From positions 620,001 through 684,000 of the forward strand of contig NZ_JAWMTI010000003.1 of assembly GCF_036959255.1 (NCBI RefSeq): a stretch of 64,000 nt of DNA, written 5' to 3'. Under the pieces are notes generated by a model. The model made no database searches and was not told the origin of the DNA. It saw only the letters and a program-made list of their open reading frames with translations. The position numbers and the translations under genes were made by a program. Shown here one piece after another: positions 16,634-25,201 of the stretch. How positions within the stretch are numbered: the stretch's first letter is position 1; each line of letters opens with the position of its first letter. Origin of the DNA: Olivibacter sp036959255 (GTDB lineage Bacteria > Bacteroidota > Bacteroidia > Sphingobacteriales > Sphingobacteriaceae).

Positions 16634-18448
16634 TTAGTTTATAGGCTTTAGCAGCACGGCTTTAAGCTTAAACAGCTCTTGTCCATTGGCTACCGGTTTT
16701 ATATCCAAGATATATTGTCCTGATCGTTCAATGGCAACCGTTGCTACAGGTTGTTTAATAAAAAGTAAGGGTGATTTTTTATCAAAGCTACCTGTATGTA
16801 AAGTTTTAAAATAGAAGTTTTGATCGCTGATGGATAACATCCCCTCCTGGTTGGCACTTTCAGGTTGACAAGCGTATTCCAGTATAATTTGGTAATCTCC
16901 CGGTTCCGTTATTCGAATATCAAATTGGGTTTTATCTGTTTTTCCGTTGGCCATACCAACAACGCAAGTTGTATGTTTCCAATCACCATAGTAATGACTA
17001 TAGGTTAAATTTTCTATATGCGCATTTCCTTCCGTCTTTGCAAAAGCAGCCTTCAATACGTTTTCGTCAAAGCAACCGGAAACAATAAGAGGAGCTTCCT
17101 TCTCATCAGTAGGTACTTTACCCATATATTCCAAGACGAATACCGTATTTTTTGCATCAATTGGGAAGGTCGGCAAATCGATTCGTATATCGTTCCCTTG
17201 TTTATGCCAGTTAAGCACTTGCCGGCCTGCCAAGGCATATACTTTCTTCACCTGCCTATTGAATGCCGGAATAAGCAACTCTCCATTATGCGGTCGGTTC
17301 CAAACATGCAGATACTGTTTCCCCGGCTTCGATGTGGTAACACCCCAAGGCTGTTGAGGAATCAACCCTTCCGTTGTACCATAAATACTTTCGCCATTTA
17401 TCTGTAGCCACTTTCCGGTTTCTCGTAAAAACCGTACTGAATATTCCGGGATGCGACCCGAACCGTCGGGGCCTACGTTCAACATGAGATTGCCTCCTTT
17501 AGATGCGGCTTCCGCCAATAGTTGAATAATAGTTTCCGGTGTCTTAAAATTCATATCATGTTTAATATAACCCCAGGAGTCATTATGGGTATAAATCGAT
17601 TCCCAGGCTCCCTTTATTGGCGTAGCGGGCATTTCAGAGTCGCCATAATCTCGGTAATCTCCCAAGCCATGTCCTACCCGGCTGCTGAATAAACTTTGCG
17701 GTTGCAATATTCTTAAGCTATCCACGAACTGTTGCGTCTGTTCTTTCGTTAAACCACCGGGCGTGTCAAACCAAACGATACCTAAATCACCATAATTGGT
17801 CATTAATTCTTTCAGTTGCGGAATCGCCTTTTGTCGATAATAGGTTTGATAATCCTTTTTGGATTCATCAAAGTCCCATGTGTTTTTACCTCCATTTGGA
17901 TCATGCCAATCTTGAAATTGCGAATAGTAGAAACCGAATTGCATACCCTGTTTACGAACCGCATCTGCCAATAATTTCATCGGATCTCGCTTATACGGCG
18001 TTGCATCGACAATATCAAAGGTACTTACCTTGGAATCAAACATGGCAAAACCTTCGTGATGTTTTGCTGTGATAACCACGTATTTGATGCCTGCGTCTTT
18101 CGCTAATTGTGCCCACTCATCCGCGTTAAATTGAGTTGGATTAAAGGAAGCCGCAGCAACCTCATACTCCTTTACAGGAATTTTTGCCCGATTCATAATC
18201 CATTCGCCACTTCCATAATATCGCTTTCCTTTCCATTCGCCTCCCAAATGTGAATAGAGCCCCCAGTGAATAAATAAACCGAACTTAGCATCTTTAAACC
18301 ACTGGATATTGGGGTGCTCTTTACCGCTCGCGCGGTTATCCCACATCTCATCCATGGTTTGTCCTTGTACGGTCATCTTCAATAAGAACATCCAGAAGAA
18401 TAAATATGGCCAAGATCTATTATAAGATAAGGTAACTTTTTCTTTCAT
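16634..18448 (-). CDS. GH29 alpha-L-fucosidase with C-terminal beta-sandwich extension
   Basis: 604-residue exported GH29 alpha-L-fucosidase, the third in the locus and the longest complete one. A signal peptide ends near residue 30 (TVQGQ). The core shows FGLFIHWG, AKHHEGF and the nucleophile Asp228 in IVWFDTPGG. The GH29 part with its own C-terminal sandwich ends near residue 470. An additional module of about 130 residues follows (GDWKHTTCVVGMANG, PGDYQIILEYACQP) and looks like a beta-sandwich, possibly carbohydrate-binding. The gene lies between the six-hairpin protein (41 bp upstream) and the SusC promoter region. In KHHEGF a Glu replaces the Asp of the other two copies. Confidence 0.93.
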   Translation of the reverse strand: MKEKVTLSYNRSWPYLFFWMFLLKMTVQGQTMDEMWDNRASGKEHPNIQWFKDAKFGLFIHWGLYSHLGGEWKGKRYYGSGEWIMNRAKIPVKEYEVAAASFNPTQFNADEWAQLAKDAGIKYVVITAKHHEGFAMFDSKVSTFDIVDATPYKRDPMKLLADAVRKQGMQFGFYYSQFQDWHDPNGGKNTWDFDESKKDYQTYYRQKAIPQLKELMTNYGDLGIVWFDTPGGLTKEQTQQFVDSLRILQPQSLFSSRVGHGLGDYRDYGDSEMPATPIKGAWESIYTHNDSWGYIKHDMNFKTPETIIQLLAEAASKGGNLMLNVGPDGSGRIPEYSVRFLRETGKWLQINGESIYGTTEGLIPQQPWGVTTSKPGKQYLHVWNRPHNGELLIPAFNRQVKKVYALAGRQVLNWHKQGNDIRIDLPTFPIDAKNTVFVLEYMGKVPTDEKEAPLIVSGCFDENVLKAAFAKTEGNAHIENLTYSHYYGDWKHTTCVVGMANGKTDKTQFDIRITEPGDYQIILEYACQPESANQEGMLSISDQNFYFKTLHTGSFDKKSPLLFIKQPVATVAIERSGQYILDIKPVANGQELFKLKAVLLKPIN

Positions 18449-18489
18449 TTTATCGATTTATTAGGTATCAGCTTTATCAATTTAATCAA

Positions 18490-21042
18490 TTAATTTCGTA
18501 TTATAATCCTTGCTGGTTCAAAACCATGCTGCATGATAACAATTCGATCCCCTTTCTCGGTGTCGAGAATCAATAAGTCGTCTCGTGTTACCTGCTCTTG
18601 TATGCCATTTCGATATACCACAAATGCCTGCCCGGGCCAAGGGTTTTGGATACGACATGTTTGTTTATCCTGCGCCTTGATTTCCACGAAGCGAATAAAT
18701 CCTTTATTCATCGACGCACTTACCAGAAAATTATTTCTAGTCAACAATTTAAAAGTCGCATCCCATTCCTTTGGCCATGCATGAAAAACGCGTATAATAG
18801 GTTCTCCACCAGGATGAGTCGGCCCGTTAAAACACAAAGCCGTATGTAACGCTTCCGCTCCACGACCCAAGCGTTGGATATTGGTTGTATAAAAGCCTTC
18901 ACTTAAATCCATTCGGTTCCGCATAACCTCTTGCTTTGGCGCTCTTCTTAACTGATTCGGCAACAAATAGCGTATCGCATCTTCCCTTCCTAAAATAGCT
19001 CCCGCTATCGGCAGTTTTGACAGCACATGCAAGTATGTACTCTTTTTTTCTTCTGTTTTAAAATAAGCGTCAAACGTGTTATTCGCGATCTCCCAATAAT
19101 TCCCTTGAGCTCCTGGATTACATAAATCGAAAAACCATACCGGCATTGTATTTCCATCAGGAAGTCTTTTTCCATTTCCACGAACCGTACTTGTAGGAGG
19201 AAGCGATCCTACCCATATCTCCTTTTCCCGGGGGTCTTCTTGATAGTCAAAATTGGTAGTTAAAGGTGATAAATGCGCGAGAAATGCTTGCCATATCGGT
19301 CGCATATCGGCGTCGACATTTAAAATTTCCGAGGCCTTAATCAAAACCGGAAAAATGCCTTTCATAGCAGCAATTTCTTCCACTGTATTATGTCCACCCC
19401 AAATCGATTCATTATCATTTATGAAGCGTATATGGTAGCGGTCGTCTGATTCCTTTTTAACATTCGGAAAATTTCGATAAAACTCACCTATACCCTTCAA
19501 CATGGGATACGCTCTTTCTCGCAACCAATTTTCATCTCGAGTATATTCATATTTTTGCCAGAATTGGTAGGCTATTTTTGCACCCCTGGAAAAAAGATGG
19601 TTTACCGGACCATACGGGCCATCACCTCGCTCTTTATAGATCCATTTTCCCGCTACCCATTCCCCGGTATGTTTCCAGTTCCATCGGCTCAAAAATGGGA
19701 TTTTTGTTTCCGCATAGGCCATAAATCGAGCTGAACGTTGCGCCCAAGGTTCTTCCATTAAATATAAAGATTGCATCTCTTTCGCGATATTATCAGGAAT
19801 AGCAGGTACACCATCAAAACCCATAGTCTCGGGTATATAGATCCCTTTCGATCGCCACTGCTGTTCAGCAGCTTTTTCTAAGGAGAAATAATTATGGAAG
19901 TATAGATTAAATAAAGGGTCCATGAGCTCCATGTGATTTGTTGGAAAGAGTGCATTATACAAGCAGCTCTGGTTGGCGCCCCAAAAAGCATTTCCCCACT
20001 GCCGCAGATCGCCACCGGTAGCCCACAGCATCCCGTTGAATTTAGTGGGGAACCTTCCTCTTGAACTCGAGGCCATGACATATAAGTAATAGGTATAATT
20101 TTGTTCAATATAATCAGCTTCTTTGTCTGCACTGGAAAGATGAATAAACGATTTTTGCCAAAAATTTTCCCACCATGCCTGATGGGCTTCCAGCAGCTTG
20201 AGGTAACGCTGTTTTCTTGCCGATTTCATTTTGGCAACAGCAGTAGCAGCTACATTTTCCGTTGAATCAAATGTGGCGGCACTCGCGATAAAAACAGTAA
20301 ATTCAGTGGCGTCTTGTGCGTTTGACAAACGCATTGTGGACTCATTGGTTCGTTCGGCTGGCCCTGCATAATCCGATAAACCAATGACGACAGCGGAAGC
20401 ACAGTAGTAATCATCCTCCCGAAACGCTTGAGTAAGCACCATATAATCGTCTTGCTTTTCCAGTTTGGATAGCGCGCGGTGATTCCCTCGTTCGGTAATC
20501 GGTTTCCGCAGCATGCCTAGGTTCGTCATAATGGGGTTTGGAGTGGTGCGCTTATCTTTTACATGCATGATGATGACGTCCTGCTCAGGCAAAGCCATCA
20601 CTTCGGCCGTTATTCCTTTTCCTTTTACTGTGGAAATCCCTTTATAACATGAAAGATGTTGATGATAAGTAGGTACCGTAAAAACTTGTTCTCCAAAATC
20701 TAAATCGACGTTGGCCGCAGCACCTACGTATTCCGTATTCCGCTCAAAAAAATTATTGGAGGAAGAGTTGTTACCAAATATGTCCACTCGATTGATTTGT
20801 AGCTTCACTTGCGAGGGGGTCGTCCATACGAGACTTCCCATACGGCCGTTCCCGATGGGTTGCCCTTCTTCACTCCTTTTCACAGGCTCCGTATAGTACA
20901 AATCTGCTCTAGTCACCAAACGTTCATAATCCATTTGTATTAATGGCTCATTCGCTATTTTTGAGGGGGATTGCGCCTGCATTAATGTTGTATGAAGGAA
21001 TAAGGCCAGCCAAAAGCAGCCTGTGACAATTCTTTTTATCAT
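18490..21042 (-). CDS. GH95-like six-hairpin protein of unknown activity (DUF5703-type)
   Basis: 850-residue exported protein with a signal peptide ending near residue 23 (LMQAQ). It resembles GH95 in architecture. An N-terminal beta domain contains PIGNGRMGSLVW, matching PLGNAKTGAMVF of the GH95 neighbour, and an (alpha/alpha)6 barrel follows from about residue 310. By eye, the second catalytic Asn (Asn357) and the general acid (Glu545 in NDNESIW) have counterparts. The first Asn is Gly355, and no match to the QIDGNFG aspartate was found. It may therefore have a different mechanism or substrate, or act mainly in binding. It is the first gene of a two-gene transcript with GH29, behind candidate operator A. 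The family label is tentative. Confidence 0.65.
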   Translation of the reverse strand: MIKRIVTGCFWLALFLHTTLMQAQSPSKIANEPLIQMDYERLVTRADLYYTEPVKRSEEGQPIGNGRMGSLVWTTPSQVKLQINRVDIFGNNSSSNNFFERNTEYVGAAANVDLDFGEQVFTVPTYHQHLSCYKGISTVKGKGITAEVMALPEQDVIIMHVKDKRTTPNPIMTNLGMLRKPITERGNHRALSKLEKQDDYMVLTQAFREDDYYCASAVVIGLSDYAGPAERTNESTMRLSNAQDATEFTVFIASAATFDSTENVAATAVAKMKSARKQRYLKLLEAHQAWWENFWQKSFIHLSSADKEADYIEQNYTYYLYVMASSSRGRFPTKFNGMLWATGGDLRQWGNAFWGANQSCLYNALFPTNHMELMDPLFNLYFHNYFSLEKAAEQQWRSKGIYIPETMGFDGVPAIPDNIAKEMQSLYLMEEPWAQRSARFMAYAETKIPFLSRWNWKHTGEWVAGKWIYKERGDGPYGPVNHLFSRGAKIAYQFWQKYEYTRDENWLRERAYPMLKGIGEFYRNFPNVKKESDDRYHIRFINDNESIWGGHNTVEEIAAMKGIFPVLIKASEILNVDADMRPIWQAFLAHLSPLTTNFDYQEDPREKEIWVGSLPPTSTVRGNGKRLPDGNTMPVWFFDLCNPGAQGNYWEIANNTFDAYFKTEEKKSTYLHVLSKLPIAGAILGREDAIRYLLPNQLRRAPKQEVMRNRMDLSEGFYTTNIQRLGRGAEALHTALCFNGPTHPGGEPIIRVFHAWPKEWDATFKLLTRNNFLVSASMNKGFIRFVEIKAQDKQTCRIQNPWPGQAFVVYRNGIQEQVTRDDLLILDTEKGDRIVIMQHGFEPARIIIRN

Positions 21043-21254
21043 TTTTTCTACTTTAAATAAAGATCTGACTCCCCTTCTGTAAGAAGTATCCTTTTATCGC
21101 ATGCCATTTATCCAGCAATGACGGTTTATCAAAGCAACATTTTTTAAACCGGCGTCTTCGTCCTTACAATGAAATCGACAGCCTTTATAGATTCTTAACG
21201 AAAAAGCTTATAAGTTTACAATCAATGCAAATAAACACCTAAAACCAGAAAAGA

Positions 21255-21290
21255 GGGGGCAATTTATGATCAATTATGGGGTAAAAAATG
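21255..21290 (-). promoter_or_regulatory. candidate operator A (TACCCC-N18-CCC), upstream of the six-hairpin gene
   Basis: This 36-bp element matches 26 of 36 positions of the element at 16580-16615 and has the same TACCCC-N18-CCC layout in gene direction. It lies 213 bp upstream of the start at 21042. Two similar elements ahead of two transcription units of one glycan locus suggest a shared regulator. Confidence 0.5.
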
Positions 21291-21341
21291 ACTGTAAGCG
21301 TAAAGAAGTCGGTTAGTAGGACATTTGTAAGGTCATTGCGC

Positions 21342-21369
21342 AAAAAAAAAGCCACTTTTCAGTGGCTTT
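21342..21369 (-). terminator. rho-independent terminator of the hsp20 gene
   Basis: A 9-bp stem (AAAGCCACT / AGTGGCTTT at 21348-21356 and 21361-21369) with a 4-base loop is followed on the minus strand by a run of nine T. It begins just past the hsp20 stop codon at 21376. Confidence 0.85.
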
Positions 21370-21375
21370 AAATTA

Positions 21376-21810
21376 CTAGGAGATATTAATCAATCGAGGG
21401 CCCTTTCGTTTGGCCTCCTCCTTCTTCGGGACGGTTAATTGCAATAAACCATTTTCATACTTAGCTTCAATTTTATCCTCATCTACTACGTCCTTTGGAA
21501 AATTAAAACTTCGTTGAAACGATTGGTAACTGAACTCCTTTCTTGCATACCCCTCTTCCTTTTTTTCATCATTTAATTCTTTGCTAGAAGAGATCGTTAA
21601 GAGATTACCATCCAACTCTACTTTAAAATCATTCTTGTTCATTCCCGGTGCAGCCATCTCGACCTCATAACTATCTGCTGTTTCTTTTATATTGACAGAA
21701 GGAACGGTGACGTTTAGGGCTGAGAAATTCCCCTTATCCCAATTCAATAAATCTCTATTAAAAAAATCGTCAAATAGAGATGGAAAGCTAGTTCTTCTTA
21801 CAAGTGACAT
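21376..21810 (-). CDS. Hsp20 / alpha-crystallin small heat-shock protein
   Basis: 144-residue small heat-shock protein, an ATP-independent holdase that binds unfolding proteins in the cytoplasm. A short N-terminal segment (RRTSFPSLFDDFFNRD) is followed by the alpha-crystallin domain (VNIKETADSYEVEMAAPGMNKNDFKV and onward), which ends with the conserved ENGLLQLTVPK segment near residue 130. The frame is open upstream to 21858, but the ATG at 21810 was chosen because AAAGGAGG lies 5 bp before it, an unusually strong ribosome binding site for this phylum. The gene stands alone with its own terminator and is probably unrelated to the glycan loci on either side. Confidence 0.95.
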   Translation of the reverse strand: MSLVRRTSFPSLFDDFFNRDLLNWDKGNFSALNVTVPSVNIKETADSYEVEMAAPGMNKNDFKVELDGNLLTISSSKELNDEKKEEGYARKEFSYQSFQRSFNFPKDVVDEDKIEAKYENGLLQLTVPKKEEAKRKGPRLINIS

Positions 21811-21815
21811 TACAA

Positions 21816-21823
21816 CCTCCTTT
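21816..21823 (-). promoter_or_regulatory. strong Shine-Dalgarno site of the hsp20 gene
   Basis: AAAGGAGG on the minus strand, 5 bp before the ATG at 21810. Most other genes here have only weak A-rich leaders, so this site both fixes the start and suggests unusually strong translation. Confidence 0.75.
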
Positions 21824-21932
21824 TTTAATTTAACGGTCAACCTTATGTCCAAAAACAAGCAGAAAAATGAAAAGTTTCAACGAATTCTATTCTAAATAAG
21901 ATTCCCTTATTTTTTAAAATTCATAAAATATT

Positions 21933-21964
21933 TTGAAATGTAAATTTTAAATAACTATCTTCGG
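21933..21964 (+). promoter_or_regulatory. candidate Bacteroidota promoter of the 22120 operon
   Basis: TTTG at 21933-21936, a 20-bp spacer, then TATCTTCG at 21957-21964. The -7 element differs from TAnnTTTG at one base. Transcription would begin within the inverted repeat at 21961-21978 and leave a leader of about 145 nt containing the second inverted repeat at 22051-22062. Confidence 0.5.
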
Positions 21965-21978
21965 GTACGTAACCGAAA
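21961..21978. promoter_or_regulatory. candidate LacI-type operator O3
   Basis: TTCGGGTACGTAACCGAA is self-complementary at 16 of 18 bases and matches 15 of 18 bases of the perfect palindrome at 47660-47677 next to the LacI gene. It overlaps the -7 element of the candidate promoter, a classical repression position. Confidence 0.65.
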
Positions 21979-22050
21979 TTATAAACCCTTACTGTAGGAT
22001 CATCGTTCATTAAATATATATACATGATGCTAATGTCATAGACCATCTAC

Positions 22051-22062
22051 GTGTACGTACAC
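22051..22062. promoter_or_regulatory. candidate LacI-type operator O4
   Basis: GTGTACGTACAC is a perfect 12-bp palindrome, identical to the central 12 bp of the palindrome at 47659-47678. It lies 58 bp before the SusC start at 22120 and its centre is 87 bp from that of O3. Confidence 0.65.
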
Positions 22063-22119
22063 ATTTATTTGTAACTTATACGATCAGTAAGTTGAACCAG
22101 TGCTTTTAAAACTTAAATT

Positions 22120-25100
22120 ATGGAGAAAAAGACAAATCACCTAACATCAAAAATTTTGGCTTTTTTGTTAATGGCCTGTTCCACCATAGGAGAACTAGCC
22201 GCGCAAACCATTCGCATGCAAGGTAAAGTAGTCGATGAAAAAAATGCGCCATTAGTGGGGGTATCAGTCCGGGACACCCTTAATAAAACAGGGGCTACTA
22301 CAGATATTAAGGGCCATTTTAACCTCATGACGAATCGGGGATCAACGTTGACCTTTTCTTTGATAGGTTATATCAGTCAAATGCATACGATAAATGGGGA
22401 GGCAGACCTAATCATTACTTTAAAAGAAGACATTTCTGCTTTGGATGAAGTAGTCGTCATAGGTTACGGAACCATGAAAAAATCCTCCGTCACAGCGGCG
22501 GTATCTAAACTTGAGAATAAAAACCTGGACCAAATCCCATTGGCTAGGCCCGAAGCAGCCCTCCAAGGTAGATTGGCCGGCGTTAACGTATCTCAAACGC
22601 GCAGCGCTCCCGGTTCGACACCGCTGATACGCATCCGTGGGGGTTCGGGCTCCATTGATGCAGGTAATAGCCCTTTAGTGGTGGTAGATGGTTTTCCTGG
22701 AGGTTCCTTCTCCAATATCAATATGAATGATGTGGAATCGATTGAGGTGCTCAAAGATGCATCTTCCGCTGCCATCTACGGATCAAGGGGAGCCGGTGGC
22801 GTGATCATTATTACGACAAAACGTGGAAAAACAGGAAAGCCTGTGCTCAACATCAATGCCAATGGGGGTGTTTCAACAGCAATGGGACATGACGATTGGC
22901 TGGATAAAGACGAGTACTACGCTTATGCAGTTAGATACCAAAACCGAGAGTTCAACTACGTCGGTGGGGATACGAGCATTCCCGTTTGGGGAGACAATCG
23001 ACGCCCGCCGCAGTATCAGGTTAGCGATGCGCTAAGAAACAACGCCAATACCAATTGGCAAGATGCCCTCTTATCCCCTGCCCCCTTTCAAAACTACGAC
23101 TTATCAGTGAGTGGTGGCACTGAAAATGTAAAATACTATGCTTCCGCTATTATAAAGGACGTACAGGGCACACTTAAGAATACATGGTTTAAAAGTTACG
23201 GTGCACGAGCAAATGTAGATGTAAAGGTCAACGATCGCGTGAATATGGGACTGATGCTTAATCCAAACTATACCCGTAACCGCTTATCGCCCCATGCGAT
23301 GATCGACCTGGTCAAGTATCCACCATTTGTACCGGTTCAAAATCCAGATGGTTCCTATCCGAAAGCACGTGATTATTGGGGCCTTGTTGTCTCCGGTCAA
23401 ACCAATCCCATGGCGTTTATGGAAGGATCTTTCTACTTCGACGATGCCATGACCACTATAGGTGAAATGTATGCCAGTATCGATCTTGCTAAAGGGCTCA
23501 AAATAAAATCTTCCATAGGAATCACCCTAAGCTATTCTTCTTCCGACCGATTCCGAAGCACGTGGGGCTCAACCAACGGGATATCCACTGGAACAGCAAG
23601 TGACTCCAGAACCATTAACTTACTGAATGAAAACGTATTAAGTTATAATAAGGATTTTAATAATCATCATTTCGACGCGATTTTGGGAGCGTCTTATCAA
23701 AGAGCGACCTCCAGATCATCGGCTATGGGGGCTGTACCCGGGTCATTCAATAACGACATTATTCATACCCTGAACAATGCCATTATAGACCCTGCCCAAA
23801 CCCGGACATCCAAAACCGAATGGGGATTAGTTTCCTATTTCTCCCGAGTTCATTACGCTTATAAAGACAAGTATCTGCTATCCGCTTCTATGCGAACGGA
23901 CGCCTCGTCCCGTTTCGGACCGGACAATAAATGGGGATGGTTCCCGTCAGCATCCGTTGCCTGGCGAGTTTCACAAGAGGAGTTTATGAAAAAACTTCCG
24001 GCGATTAGCGATTTAAAACTACGCGCAAGCTACGGGTCAACCGGTAATTTCAATATTGGGAATTTTGATTACCTGGGTCAAATCGGGAACACCTATTATT
24101 CACCGAATAATGAGCTGTCCAATGCGCAGGTGCAAACCACACTGGGCAATCCATCACTCAGTTGGGAAAAAACGCAGGAATATGATTTCGGCCTTGACAT
24201 AGGACTATGGAAAAACCGACTTAGCCTTACGGTTGATTATTATCAAAAAACCACATCAAATTTATTATATAACGTATCCATTCCTGCAATCACAGGTTTT
24301 ACAAGCTGGCTCACAAATATTGGAAAAATCCGCAATCAGGGTGTCGAGCTGGAATTGAGCGCTCGCAATTTTCAAGGAGAGAATTTTACTTGGTCGACAG
24401 CTTTCAATTTTGCACATAATAAGAACAAGGTGGTTGATCTTGGCGGACTTTCCGAACGTTTATATACCGATCGTTTTGGTATGAGTTGGTTATTACGACT
24501 GGGAGAACCGATGTTTTCTTACTATGGCTATCAAGCGACAGGAGTCTTGCAGAATCAAGAAGAAGTTGATAATACACCTGTTCTTTCAGGGTCCAAACCA
24601 GGAAATCCAAGCTATCAAGATGTCAATGGTGATGGGCGTATTAACCCGGAAGATCGGGTTATCTTAGGCAGTTATATGCCTAAAACCATTTTAGGTATGG
24701 TGAATGACTTCTCATGGAAGAATTTTGATTTGAGTATTGCTATTCAGGCCTCTCTAGGTGCAAAGATTTACAATTTTGAGAATCAATATTATCAGGGCAA
24801 TGTTTTAGGTGCAATGCGTCGCTCCCTGGTAGAAGGACAATGGTGGTCGGAACAAGAGCCGGGCGACGGAAAGATGCCCGCAGCAGCCTTAAGCCAACTT
24901 GAGTTCCAGGCAAATTCCAGTATTTATATCGAAAATGCCTCCTTTCTTGCCGTTCGCAATGTAAATTTCGGATACACCTTTCCTGAACACATCGCAAATA
25001 AGCTAAAAATGAAAAAATTCAGGCTCTACGCTTCCATCAACAATCTTTTTATGATCACAGATAAAAATTTCCACGGTTATAATCCGGAAGGTTATACAGC

Positions 25101-25197
25101 GGGAGAAATCGATGGAATCAATAGTACGCCCGGTTACAACAGTGGTTCAGAGCCTGTTAATCGAATATTCACCATAGGCCTAAATGTTAATTTTTAA
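22120..25197 (+). CDS. SusC/RagA-family TonB-dependent outer-membrane transporter
   Basis: 1025-residue TonB-linked outer-membrane channel that takes up glycan fragments. A signal peptide ends near residue 28 (ELAAQ). A carboxypeptidase-D-like domain (residues about 31-108, MQGKVVDEKNAPLVG) precedes the SusC signature EVVVIGYGTMKK, the plug (to about 230) and the beta-barrel ending in GLNVNF. There is no STN domain. It is the first gene of a ten-gene plus-strand operon ending at 36751. Two TACGTA-centred inverted repeats in its leader suggest repression by the LacI-family protein encoded at 47826-48884. The coding region ends only 4 bp before the likely SusD start. Confidence 0.95.
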   Translation: MEKKTNHLTSKILAFLLMACSTIGELAAQTIRMQGKVVDEKNAPLVGVSVRDTLNKTGATTDIKGHFNLMTNRGSTLTFSLIGYISQMHTINGEADLIITLKEDISALDEVVVIGYGTMKKSSVTAAVSKLENKNLDQIPLARPEAALQGRLAGVNVSQTRSAPGSTPLIRIRGGSGSIDAGNSPLVVVDGFPGGSFSNINMNDVESIEVLKDASSAAIYGSRGAGGVIIITTKRGKTGKPVLNINANGGVSTAMGHDDWLDKDEYYAYAVRYQNREFNYVGGDTSIPVWGDNRRPPQYQVSDALRNNANTNWQDALLSPAPFQNYDLSVSGGTENVKYYASAIIKDVQGTLKNTWFKSYGARANVDVKVNDRVNMGLMLNPNYTRNRLSPHAMIDLVKYPPFVPVQNPDGSYPKARDYWGLVVSGQTNPMAFMEGSFYFDDAMTTIGEMYASIDLAKGLKIKSSIGITLSYSSSDRFRSTWGSTNGISTGTASDSRTINLLNENVLSYNKDFNNHHFDAILGASYQRATSRSSAMGAVPGSFNNDIIHTLNNAIIDPAQTRTSKTEWGLVSYFSRVHYAYKDKYLLSASMRTDASSRFGPDNKWGWFPSASVAWRVSQEEFMKKLPAISDLKLRASYGSTGNFNIGNFDYLGQIGNTYYSPNNELSNAQVQTTLGNPSLSWEKTQEYDFGLDIGLWKNRLSLTVDYYQKTTSNLLYNVSIPAITGFTSWLTNIGKIRNQGVELELSARNFQGENFTWSTAFNFAHNKNKVVDLGGLSERLYTDRFGMSWLLRLGEPMFSYYGYQATGVLQNQEEVDNTPVLSGSKPGNPSYQDVNGDGRINPEDRVILGSYMPKTILGMVNDFSWKNFDLSIAIQASLGAKIYNFENQYYQGNVLGAMRRSLVEGQWWSEQEPGDGKMPAAALSQLEFQANSSIYIENASFLAVRNVNFGYTFPEHIANKLKMKKFRLYASINNLFMITDKNFHGYNPEGYTAGEIDGINSTPGYNSGSEPVNRIFTIGLNVNF

Positions 25198-25201
25198 TCA
25201 C

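Larger units (their letters stand above)
21043..21375. other. intergenic region holding operator A and the hsp20 terminator
   Basis: 333 bp without a gene between the starts of the fucosidase locus and the Hsp20 gene. It holds the 36-bp operator-like element at 21255-21290 and the Hsp20 terminator at 21342-21369. The roughly 210 bp between the element and the start codon at 21042 would be an unusually long leader. No RNA structure or small reading frame was recognised in it. Confidence 0.6.

Noticed and set aside
1..21042. Naming the left locus a xyloglucan utilisation locus
   Set aside because: GH95, GH2 and GH31 fit the side chains, but no endo-glucanase or beta-glucosidase is visible and a lyase-fold protein is present, so the label would go beyond the evidence.
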